A DNA stretch of 40,112 nucleotides from Clostridia bacterium (lineage in GTDB: Bacteria; Bacillota; Clostridia; Oscillospirales; CAG-272), in assembly GCA_017453205.1 (NCBI GenBank), contig JAFTKO010000005.1, positions 1 to 40,112 on the forward strand. The letters are read 5' to 3'. The notes beneath the pieces are model-generated. The model had not been told where the DNA came from, made no database searches, and saw nothing but the letters and a program-made list of their open reading frames with translations. How positions within the stretch are numbered: the stretch's first letter is position 1; each line of letters begins with the position of its first letter. The position numbers and the translations under genes were made by a program. This document shows positions 33,401 through 40,112 of the stretch, in pieces.

Positions 33401-34805
33401 GTTTTGCAGATTGATCGGAAACGAATGGAAAAAGCAGTTCCGCAAAAAGGCGTGTTGGGTGATGTTGATCCTGTTGGCGGTGCTGGCGGTCGGATATTCG
33501 TTGCTCATTGCCTTGGAGAGTACGTTTTCCGTCGATTACTGGTATGCCTACTCCGAGGAGGAATACCGCTGGCAGATCGAGGAAAACGAGCGCTTTGTTG
33601 ACGAGGTGGATGAGAACGGAGACCCCACCGAGTTCGCGCTTGCATGCCGCCTCAACATCGAGTATTATCAGTATTTGCTGGACCATGAGATGTTTTTCAA
33701 CGATTGGCGTACCGATTTGGTTTACGAGATGTTTTACTCCGCAAAGGCGAACGGTGACACCGCACGCTTTGAGCAACTCAAGGCCATTGTTGAAAATGAG
33801 GATATCACCGCTTACTTCAACGATATGAAAGCGGGCTATGAAAGAGACTATGCGAACGATCCCGAGGCGCTTGCCATTTTGATTTGGAAGCCCGAGTATT
33901 GCATTGCCAACGGCGTGTATCCTTCCTCCGACAAGGATTGGAGATACGAAAAGGTCAACACGGTAGCCAATGACCGTTATGTGGTGCTGATGAAGGAGCG
34001 CCAAAAGGCGGCGGGAGAGAAATACGACGAGGAAGCCCTGGAGGCTGCCCGCAACCGCGCGGCGATTGCTATGTATCAGCTGGAAAACGACATTGCGGTC
34101 AACCCCGCGGACAGCTTGCAGACCAGCATTCTGACGGGAGAAGCGGGAGACAGCGGCTTTTGGAATGCGTTCGCGTGCTCCAAGGATCTGATCTCTGTCA
34201 TCGGTCTTTTCGTCATTGTGATTGCGGGCAGCATCGTGTCCAACGAGTTCTCGCAGGGAACCATCAAGTTCCTCTTGATTAACCCCGTCAAGCGTTGGAA
34301 GATCTTGATGTCCAAGTACGCCACGGTCATGATCATCGGTGTTTTGATGCTTGCCATTCTGTTTGTATTCTCTTTTGTAAGCGCGCTGATTTTCGGCGGC
34401 GCTTCGGAAGCCCTTTTGCCCGCCATCGAGGCGGAGGGCGGTGTGGTCCATACCTATTCGCCCTATCTCTCGGTGCTCGGCGGCTATCTTTTGTCGGCAG
34501 TGGAGGTCGTGGTCATGGCAACCTTGGCGTTTGCCATCTCGGCTTTGGTGCGCAGCTCGGCGCCTGCCATCGGTATCAGCCTGTTTGCCTATCTCGGCGG
34601 CACGCTGCTCGTCACCATGCTCCAAGCGTTCGGCTTTGACTGGGCAAGATATCTGCTGTTTGCCAACCTTGATTTTTCCGCTATCGTAAACGGAAGCTCG
34701 ATGTTTGCGCACCAGTCGATCGTCGCCGCGGTCGTGATCGTGGTGTTGCACATGGTCGTGTTCCTGCTTTCCGCGTGGGACGCCTTTGTCCGACGCGAGG
34801 TGTGA
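33393..34805 (+). CDS. ABC-2 type permease
   Basis: The start chosen is TTG at 33393, because GGAGGT (33380-33385) is 7 nt upstream; a GTG at 33384 overlaps that site and is less likely. The 470-aa protein has one N-terminal membrane segment (about 18-38), a large outer domain (about 40-265, rich in Tyr, Glu and Asp), and then five membrane segments in the last 200 residues. SNEFSQGTIKFLLINPVKRW is the typical ABC-2 coupling-helix motif. It works with the ATPase encoded upstream. The operon ends at the terminator at 34823. Confidence 0.9.
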   Translation: MHKFCRLIGNEWKKQFRKKACWVMLILLAVLAVGYSLLIALESTFSVDYWYAYSEEEYRWQIEENERFVDEVDENGDPTEFALACRLNIEYYQYLLDHEMFFNDWRTDLVYEMFYSAKANGDTARFEQLKAIVENEDITAYFNDMKAGYERDYANDPEALAILIWKPEYCIANGVYPSSDKDWRYEKVNTVANDRYVVLMKERQKAAGEKYDEEALEAARNRAAIAMYQLENDIAVNPADSLQTSILTGEAGDSGFWNAFACSKDLISVIGLFVIVIAGSIVSNEFSQGTIKFLLINPVKRWKILMSKYATVMIIGVLMLAILFVFSFVSALIFGGASEALLPAIEAEGGVVHTYSPYLSVLGGYLLSAVEVVVMATLAFAISALVRSSAPAIGISLFAYLGGTLLVTMLQAFGFDWARYLLFANLDFSAIVNGSSMFAHQSIVAAVVIVVLHMVVFLLSAWDAFVRREV

Positions 34806-34822
34806 TATTCTCATTGCACCAA

Positions 34823-34862
34823 CCCCAACCGATGTCATATCGCACATCGGTTGGGGCTTTGT
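34823..34862 (+). terminator. Terminator of ABC operon
   Basis: Stem CCCCAACCGATGT (34823-34835) with ACATCGGTTGGGG (34844-34856), loop of 8 nt, followed by CTTTGTTT. Confidence 0.85.
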
Positions 34863-34869
34863 TTGCATA

Positions 34870-35120
34870 GACAATTTTAGGGGAACTTTTTGAATAAAAG
34901 AAAACACGTCGTATACGCCGTGTTAGAAGCGGCAAAGCCGCTTCCCCTACACCCCTCAAAAACTTTTAACGCATTTTCTATCTTGGCATCACGGGAGTGT
35001 CTGTGCCTCTGTCGTCAGTTCTCTGACGGTATGGGAAAGTTTCTTCGCTATTCCAAGCAATAGCTCCTGCCGACCTTTTGGTACCACCACCCAAAAGGCT
35101 CCACAAGGTTACTCTTGATA
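34870..35120 (-). repeat. Modular hairpin repeat, copy 11 (reversed, short form)
   Basis: Read on the minus strand it has the prefix AGTAACCTTGTGGA, the B hairpin CCTTTTGG / CCAAAAGG (35091-35098 and 35074-35081) around GTGGTGGTA, then GGAGCTATTGCTTGGAATAG and the long middle module. It ends in the variant A hairpin whose interior (34893-34950) is nearly identical to copy 8. The gap 34806-35563 holds this element, a GAGGGAG-type repeat and a promoter, and no gene. Confidence 0.75.
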
Positions 35121-35159
35121 TCAACAACTCATACTTAAAAAAGTAAATGCTGTTGCCGT

Positions 35160-35400
35160 GGTTTTGCTCCGAGAGCAAAGTTACTTTTTTAAAAGGACTC
35201 CCTCCGTCTCGCGTTACTCGCCACCGTAAAGTCGCCTTGGCGACTGTGGCGCTTGCGCCTTTCCTCTAAGAGAGAGACAAAACGTGATTTGACCAAAACA
35301 AGCATACATTTTTGAATGTATGTAACTTTAGGCTCCCTCAAGAGGGAGCTGTCGCGAAGTGACTGAGGGAGTTCCCAATGAAAAAGTTACTTTTTTGAAA
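35160..35400 (+). repeat. GAGGGAG-type intergenic repeat, copy 5 (full length)
   Basis: It matches 26165-26410 module by module: GCAAAGTTACTTTTTT, ACTCCCTCCGTCTCGCG, AAGTCGCC-TT-GGCGACT, GGCGC-TT-GCGCC, a variable part, CTCCCTC-AA-GAGGGAG, GTCGCGAAGTGAC and TGAGGGAGT. The C-to-T change in the last palindrome leaves a G-T pair. Confidence 0.7.
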
Positions 35401-35482
35401 GCACAAGAAAGGACAAAAAATCGTCTCTTTGCGGCGAAGGCAAAAAATATTCCATTTTTTAAATAAAAAATTTGACAGATTG

Positions 35483-35511
35483 TTGACAATCGGATTTTGA
35501 TGTGTTATAAT
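35483..35511 (+). promoter_or_regulatory. Promoter of leucine-rich-repeat protein
   Basis: TTGACA (35483-35488), 17-nt spacer, TATAAT (35506-35511). Confidence 0.85.
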
Positions 35512-35563
35512 AAAAGGGAATATAGGGAATTTCTCGGAATTTCAGTAATTGTCGGAGGTCGTC

Positions 35564-36343
35564 ATGAAAAGTTCCAAAGTATCCAGACAGGCTCGTTATG
35601 AATATGAAAAAAGCATGCATGATCTGAAAAAAATCTCCAGAGCGGGAATTTGCATTTACAACCCGAGTGACTTTGTGGTCTACGCGGGCGTTTTGAAGCG
35701 CTATGAGGGTGCTTCTGTCATCGCGCATATCCCGCATGGCGTGGTCGAGATCGCGGACGGGGCTTTTACAGGCTACGATAAGCTGGTGGAGGTCGTTATT
35801 CCCGATACCGTTACCACCATTGGGGAAAAGGCGTTTTGCGGCTGTACCTCAATCGAGCGTATCAATATCCCCGCAAATGTGACTTCCATTAAATATAAGG
35901 CATTCTACGGCTGTACCGCGCTCCGCAAGATCGGCTTTGAAAAGAGCAACAAGAGCCTGTACATCGAGGACTCCGCTTTCCAACTCTGCTCCGCGCTCGA
36001 AACTCTGGATACCAAGCGCGACATCGAGTATATCGGCAAGCAGGCGTTTGCCGAGTGCTTCTCGCTCAAAAATCTGTTCCTGCGCAACAAGGATCAGATC
36101 TTTATCGACGAGGGCGCGTTCCGCAACTGCAACGCATTGGTGCACACCGAGATCTATTCCATCGTCAGCGCCAAGTATCCCTTCCTCGATCACTGCAGGA
36201 CCTCGTCTTACAGCAGATTGCGCCGCGTGACCTTCAACAAGAGGTCTTACCTCAAAAACTCGGTGTGCTGCGGAGCTCCGCTCTCCAAAATGACCAAAAA
36301 GTGCCGCAACTGCGGACTCAAGCACATCAAACGTACCTTTTAA
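35564..36343 (+). CDS. BspA-type leucine-rich repeat protein with C-terminal zinc ribbon
   Basis: The start chosen is ATG at 35564, with CGGAGGT 5 nt upstream, giving 259 aa. After a basic helical start (about 1-30), four or five LRR_5 repeats follow (about 50-200), with units such as IPDTVTTIGEKAFCGCTSIE and INIPANVTSIKYKAFYGCTA. A basic C-terminus ends in CCGAPLSKMTKKCRNCG, a likely zinc ribbon. There is no signal peptide, cell-wall anchor or membrane segment, unlike most surface BspA proteins, so a cytoplasmic place is likely. It is monocistronic, just upstream of the str operon. Its function is unknown. Confidence 0.82.
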   Translation: MKSSKVSRQARYEYEKSMHDLKKISRAGICIYNPSDFVVYAGVLKRYEGASVIAHIPHGVVEIADGAFTGYDKLVEVVIPDTVTTIGEKAFCGCTSIERINIPANVTSIKYKAFYGCTALRKIGFEKSNKSLYIEDSAFQLCSALETLDTKRDIEYIGKQAFAECFSLKNLFLRNKDQIFIDEGAFRNCNALVHTEIYSIVSAKYPFLDHCRTSSYSRLRRVTFNKRSYLKNSVCCGAPLSKMTKKCRNCGLKHIKRTF

Positions 36344-36367
36344 TTGATAAAGAGATACATCCCAACA

Positions 36368-36399
36368 GGGGGAAGTTCCGCAAAACTTCCTCCTTTTTT
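36368..36399 (+). terminator. Terminator of leucine-rich-repeat gene
   Basis: GGGGGAAGTT (36368-36377) pairs with AACTTCCTCC (36384-36393; one G-T pair), followed by six T. It separates this gene from the str operon. Confidence 0.85.
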
Positions 36400-36501
36400 A
36401 TGAAAAAAGAGAATAAACTCTGTAAAATGGGGCAAATAATCAAATCAATTCTTTTTGAATTTGTGCAAAAGGGAGAAAATTTGAGAACCCGATCTTGTTA
36501 C

Positions 36502-36530
36502 TTGACAAAATCGGGGGAAAATGATATAAT
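36502..36530 (+). promoter_or_regulatory. Promoter of the str operon
   Basis: TTGACA (36502-36507), 17-nt spacer, TATAAT (36525-36530). The leader to the rpsL start is about 140 nt and GC-rich in part, long enough for a regulatory structure, though I recognise none with certainty. Confidence 0.85.
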
Positions 36531-36678
36531 AAACTGTAATTGAGAGCGGCATGCCCGTACTATGCTTATCGCACTCGGACAGCCCCTTTTGATCCCAACG
36601 GCAGTATCACACGGCTTTTTACGGTCGGGTGTCTGTATATAAACATTAAATTTTCGGAAGAAGGAGGAAAATCGAAGA

Positions 36679-37095
36679 ATGCCAACTTTTAACCAATTGG
36701 TCAGACAGGGCCGCGGCGAAAAGGTGTACAAATCCAAAGCACCCGTGCTGCAGAAGGGCTTTAACTCTCTGAAGAACAGCGCCATCGATCAGTCTGCACC
36801 GCAAAAGAGAGGCGTTTGCACCAAGGTGTCTACCACCAGCCCGAAAAAGCCGAACTCCGCAATGAGAAAAATTGCCAGAGTAAGACTGACCAACGGACTT
36901 GAGGCAACCGTCTACATTCCGGGTATCGGACACAACCTGCAGGAACACTCCGTCGTTCTTATCAGAGGCGGACGTGTAAGAGACCTTCCCGGTGTGCGTT
37001 ACCACATCATTCGCGGTTCTCTCGACGCGCAGGGCGTTGCCAACCGTAACCAGAGCCGTTCCAAGTACGGCGCAAAGAGAGCAAAGAAGAAGTAA
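36679..37095 (+). CDS. rpsL: Ribosomal protein S12
   Basis: A 30S decoding-centre protein. At 138 aa it carries the 13-or-so-residue insertion of clostridial S12 before PQKRGVC. The SPKKPNS loop keeps both lysines (Escherichia coli K43 and K44). In the second conserved loop the motif reads GGRVRDLPG: Arg101 stands where E. coli and most bacteria have Lys88. The codon is AGA in unambiguous context. K88R is a known streptomycin-resistance change in other species. Start ATG at 36679 with AAGGAGG 11 nt upstream. First gene of rpsL-rpsG-fusA-tuf. Confidence 0.98.
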   Translation: MPTFNQLVRQGRGEKVYKSKAPVLQKGFNSLKNSAIDQSAPQKRGVCTKVSTTSPKKPNSAMRKIARVRLTNGLEATVYIPGIGHNLQEHSVVLIRGGRVRDLPGVRYHIIRGSLDAQGVANRNQSRSKYGAKRAKKK

Positions 37096-37257
37096 TTTTT
37101 TTGCTTTGCCCGAGGGGAATGCTCCCCACAATCACGAAAAAGCAGTTACGCTCGTCCGTTTCGTAAATTTAATGTTTATGTTCACTCGACGCGCGCTTAC
37201 AGAAGAATGCTTTTGAGTACCAATGATTTCATAAATTTGATGAAGGAGGGAAGTACA
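37096..37257 (+). other. rpsL-rpsG spacer, possible S7 control region
   Basis: 162 nt without a gene, unusually long inside this operon. It contains GGGGA-ATGC-TCCCC and AT-rich DNA. In E. coli the S12-S7 spacer is the binding site for autogenous repression by S7. No homologous fold can be asserted here. Confidence 0.35.
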
Positions 37258-37728
37258 GTGCCGAGAAGAGGTCGTATTACCAAAAGAGATGTATTGCCGG
37301 ATCCGTTGTACGGTTCCAAGCTGGTAACCAAGTTGATCAACAACGTGATGTATGACGGCAAAAAAGGCGTTGCCCAAACGATCGTTTACGATGCGTTCAA
37401 GATCGTAGAAGAGAAGCAGGGACAAAACGCGCTGGAAGTATTCCAGGAAGCACTTGAGAACATCATGCCTGTTCTGGAGGTTAAGGCTCGCCGTGTAGGC
37501 GGTTCTACCTACCAGGTACCGATGGAGGTCAGAGCCGAGCGTCGTCAGACTTTGGGTCTGCGTTGGCTCATCCTCTTTGCAAGAAAGCGTGGAGAAAAGA
37601 CCATGGCTGAAAGACTTGCAGGCGAGATCGTAGACGCGAAGAACAGCGCGGGCGGCGCTTTCAAGAAGAAAGAAGAAACGCACCGTATGGCAGAAGCAAA
37701 CAAGGCGTTTGCTCACTACAGATATTGA
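37258..37728 (+). CDS. rpsG: Ribosomal protein S7
   Basis: A primary 16S rRNA-binding protein that starts assembly of the 30S head. The start is GTG at 37258, with GAAGGAGGG 7 nt upstream, giving the usual 156 aa and the family N-terminus [15 protein letters not shown]. It contains [17 protein letters not shown] and the C-terminal [11 protein letters not shown]. The in-frame codons upstream lack a ribosome binding site. Second gene of the str operon. Confidence 0.98.
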   Translation: MPRRGRITKRDVLPDPLYGSKLVTKLINNVMYDGKKGVAQTIVYDAFKIVEEKQGQNALEVFQEALENIMPVLEVKARRVGGSTYQVPMEVRAERRQTLGLRWLILFARKRGEKTMAERLAGEIVDAKNSAGGAFKKKEETHRMAEANKAFAHYRY

Positions 37729-37761
37729 TCTGCCGGATGAGTTGATCAAGGAGAAAAACCA

Positions 37762-39843
37762 ATGGCAAGAGAATATTCACTTGAAAATACCAGAAACATC
37801 GGTATCATGGCGCATATCGACGCGGGTAAGACCACCACAACCGAGCGTATCCTGTTCTACACGGGTAAAACGCACAAGCTTGGTGAGACCCACGACGGCG
37901 GCGCGACCATGGACTGGATGGTACAGGAGCAGGAGAGAGGTATTACCATCACCTCCGCAGCTACCACCTGTTTTTGGAAAGGAAAACGTATCAATATTAT
38001 TGATACCCCCGGCCACGTGGACTTTACCGTTGAGGTAGAGCGTTCCCTTCGTGTGCTTGACGGTGCAGTGACCGTTATGTGCGCAAAGGGAGGCGTTGAG
38101 CCCCAGTCTGAAACCGTTTGGAGACAGGCTGACAAATACAAGGTACCGCGTATGATCTACGTCAATAAGATGGATATCACCGGCGCGGATTTCTACCATG
38201 TACTCGAAATGATCCATCAGAGACTGCGCGCAAACGCGGTTCCGATCCAGCTCCCCATCGGTAAGGACATGACTTTCCGCGGCATCATCGACTTGATGAC
38301 CATGGAAGCCGATGTGTACTATGATGAGCTCGGTAAGGATATGCGCGTTGAGGCCATTCCCGCAGATATGCAGGATATGGCAAACGAATACCGCGAAAAG
38401 ATGGTTGAGGCAATTGCTTCCACCGACGATGATCTGATGGAGAAATATTTGGAGGGCGAGGAGATCTCGATTGACGAGCTCAAGGCCGCACTCCGTAAGG
38501 CAACCATTGCCAACGAGATCGTTCCCGTTGTTTGCGGTACCTCTTACCGTAACAAGGGTGTCCAAAAGCTTTTGGACGCGATCATCGACTTTATGCCCGC
38601 TCCCGTCGACATTCCTCCGATCCGCGGTGTCAACCCCAAGACCGAAGAGGAAGAGGAGAGAAAATCTTCGGACTCCGAGCCTTTCTCGGCTTTGGCGTTC
38701 AAGATCATGACCGACCCGTTTGTCGGAAAGCTTTGCTACTTCCGCGTATACTCGGGCGCAGTCAAGGCTGGTGACGTTGTTTACAACTCCACCAAGGGCA
38801 AAAACGAGCGTTTGGGACGTATCCTGCAGATGCACTCCAACGAAAGAAAGGATATCGATTGCTGCTATTCCGGCGATATCGCCGCAGCCATCGGTATTAA
38901 AAATACCACCACGGGTGACACTTTCTGTGATGAAAAGCACCCTGTCATTCTCGAGTCTATGGAGTTCCCGGAACCTGTTATCAGCGTTGCGATCGAGCCC
39001 AAGACACGTGCAGGTCAGGAAAAGATGGGACTTGCTCTTGCAAAGCTTGCTGAGGAGGACCCGACCTTCCGCACCTACACCGACGATGAGACCGGACAAA
39101 CCATCATCGCAGGTATGGGTGAGTTGCACCTGGACATCATTGTAGACAGACTTTTGCGTGAGTTTAAGGTGGAAGCAAACATCGGTAAGCCTCAAGTTGC
39201 ATACAAGGAGACCATCCGCAAGAAGGTCGACCACGAATGCAAGTACAAGAAGCAGTCCGGTGGTTCCGGTCAGTACGGTCACGTTAAGATCACGGTTGAG
39301 CCCAACGAGCCCGGCAAGGGCTACGAATTCATCAATGCCGTTACCGGCGGCGCGATCCCGAAGGAATATATCCCCGCAGTTGATGCAGGTATTCAGGGCG
39401 CAATGCAGTGCGGTGTTGTTGCAGGCTACAACGTCGTTGACGTCAAGGTCACTTTGTACGACGGTTCTTACCACGAGGTCGACTCCTCGGAAATGGCGTT
39501 CAAGATTGCCGGCTCCATGGCTTTCAAGGAAGCAATGAGAAAGGCAGACCCCGTCCTCACCGAGCCGATCACCAAGGTGGTTACCATTGTACCCGAGGAC
39601 TACATGGGAGATGTCATCGGTGACTTCAACAGCCGTCGCGGACAGATCCTCTCCATGGAAGCTACCGTACCCGGTGTGCAGGAGATCACTGCATACGTTC
39701 CGCTTTCCAACATGTTCGGTTACGCAACCGACCTGCGCTCCAAAACGCAGGGACGCGGACAGTATTCGATGGAGCCCAGCCACTTCTCTGAGGTTCCGAA
39801 GTCCATTCAGGAAGCGATCATCAAAGAGCGCGCAAAGAACTGA
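37762..39843 (+). CDS. fusA: Elongation factor G
   Basis: The translocation GTPase. The 693-aa protein has G1 AHIDAGKTT (about 17-25), G3 [10 protein letters not shown]4 NKMD, and domains II-V in the normal order up to the C-terminal [12 protein letters not shown]. The length is that of canonical EF-G rather than EF-G2 or TetM-type protection proteins. The start is ATG at 37762 with AAGGAGA upstream, 33 nt after rpsG. Strong codon bias, as expected for a highly expressed gene. Confidence 0.98.
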   Translation: MAREYSLENTRNIGIMAHIDAGKTTTTERILFYTGKTHKLGETHDGGATMDWMVQEQERGITITSAATTCFWKGKRINIIDTPGHVDFTVEVERSLRVLDGAVTVMCAKGGVEPQSETVWRQADKYKVPRMIYVNKMDITGADFYHVLEMIHQRLRANAVPIQLPIGKDMTFRGIIDLMTMEADVYYDELGKDMRVEAIPADMQDMANEYREKMVEAIASTDDDLMEKYLEGEEISIDELKAALRKATIANEIVPVVCGTSYRNKGVQKLLDAIIDFMPAPVDIPPIRGVNPKTEEEEERKSSDSEPFSALAFKIMTDPFVGKLCYFRVYSGAVKAGDVVYNSTKGKNERLGRILQMHSNERKDIDCCYSGDIAAAIGIKNTTTGDTFCDEKHPVILESMEFPEPVISVAIEPKTRAGQEKMGLALAKLAEEDPTFRTYTDDETGQTIIAGMGELHLDIIVDRLLREFKVEANIGKPQVAYKETIRKKVDHECKYKKQSGGSGQYGHVKITVEPNEPGKGYEFINAVTGGAIPKEYIPAVDAGIQGAMQCGVVAGYNVVDVKVTLYDGSYHEVDSSEMAFKIAGSMAFKEAMRKADPVLTEPITKVVTIVPEDYMGDVIGDFNSRRGQILSMEATVPGVQEITAYVPLSNMFGYATDLRSKTQGRGQYSMEPSHFSEVPKSIQEAIIKERAKN

Positions 39844-39909
39844 TCGGACACCCACAATCAATCAAAAATTAAAAAATAATACTAATTTAATTTACGGAGG
39901 AAATTCAAA

Positions 39910-40112
39910 ATGTCAAAGGCTACATTTGAACGTACAAAACCCCACGTTAACATTGGTACCGTCGGTCACGTTGACCACGGTAAGACCACTCTGACCGCGG
40001 CTATTACCAAGACCCTTTCTCTGAAGAGCGGTTCTGTTGAGTTCTTGGCATACGACCAGATCGACAATGCTCCCGAGGAAAGAGCAAGAGGTATCACAAT
40101 CAACACCAGACA
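39910..40112 (+). CDS. tuf: Elongation factor Tu (5' part)
   Basis: The first 67 codons are present; the window ends inside the gene. The product starts [20 protein letters not shown] and contains the P-loop GHVDHGKTT and the switch I region [13 protein letters not shown]. The start is ATG at 39910 with CGGAGG 9 nt upstream, 66 nt after fusA. This completes the canonical str gene order. Confidence 0.98.
   Translation, partial: MSKATFERTKPHVNIGTVGHVDHGKTTLTAAITKTLSLKSGSVEFLAYDQIDNAPEERARGITINTR

Noticed and set aside
37777-39861. Long open frame on the minus strand opposite fusA
   Set aside because: An antisense shadow of a strongly codon-biased gene; EF-G is unambiguous on the plus strand. 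The same applies to the long frames opposite ftsK (22779-24695), rqcH (28076-29857), recA (20257-21273) and aspartate kinase (341-1579).
1-40112. tRNA or rRNA genes
   Set aside because: None was recognised by eye in the intergenic stretches; a covariance-model search was not possible here.

Overview
The window looks like chromosomal DNA of a Gram-positive member of the class Clostridia, probably a gut species of the Oscillospirales or a neighbouring order. The evidence is the rpsL-rpsG-fusA-tuf order, an extended clostridial-type S12, strong AGGAGG-type ribosome binding sites with frequent TTG or GTG starts, consensus sigma-A promoters with 17-bp spacers, an RqcH-type NFACT protein, a type II pantothenate kinase and the dispersed hairpin repeats. 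The assignment below class is a guess. Nothing suggests a plasmid or a prophage.

Layout, left to right. (1) The 3' end of an IS30-family transposase abuts a truncated intergenic repeat. (2) Aspartate kinase (-) and 4-alpha-glucanotransferase (+) follow. (3) A translationally coupled pair encodes a radical SAM enzyme and a membrane protein with a cytoplasmic tail of alternating Cys-Ala; this is the most novel-looking protein system here. (4) A Na/phosphate cotransporter (-) converges on it across a perfect hairpin. (5) A Fur-family regulator and a metal-exporter-like permease form an operon with a Fur-box-like dyad. (6) Two uncharacterised membrane proteins (-) share a C-terminal motif, and are followed by MgtC (-) and a MIF-type tautomerase (+). 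(7) An IbrB/IbrA-like pair (ParB-like plus PAPS-reductase-like) follows on the minus strand. (8) AraC regulator, L-fucose isomerase and an SGNH-hydrolase lipoprotein. (9) recA-recX (-) and a large FtsK/SpoIIIE (+). (10) A 1-kb repeat-filled gap, then pantothenate kinase (-), rqcH (+) and trxB (+). (11) A three-gene ABC-transporter operon with a palindromic operator inside its promoter. (12) A small leucine-rich-repeat protein with a zinc ribbon, then the str operon rpsL-rpsG-fusA-tuf, cut by the window end.

The second main signal is in the intergenic DNA. At least ten places carry pieces of one modular repeat family, in both orientations. One module is a hairpin with an invariant 9-nt loop, GTGGTGGTA, closed by a stem whose sequence differs between copies while pairing is kept. 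Another is a long perfect hairpin with a 2-nt TC loop. A third (AGG...CCT stem) and a separate GAGGGAG-type family fill other gaps. The compensatory changes suggest that structure, in RNA or single-stranded DNA, is under selection. The hairpin end often lies just past the stop codon of a neighbouring gene.

Most of the coding content is ordinary housekeeping. No CRISPR array, rRNA or tRNA gene was recognised by eye, and no search was run.
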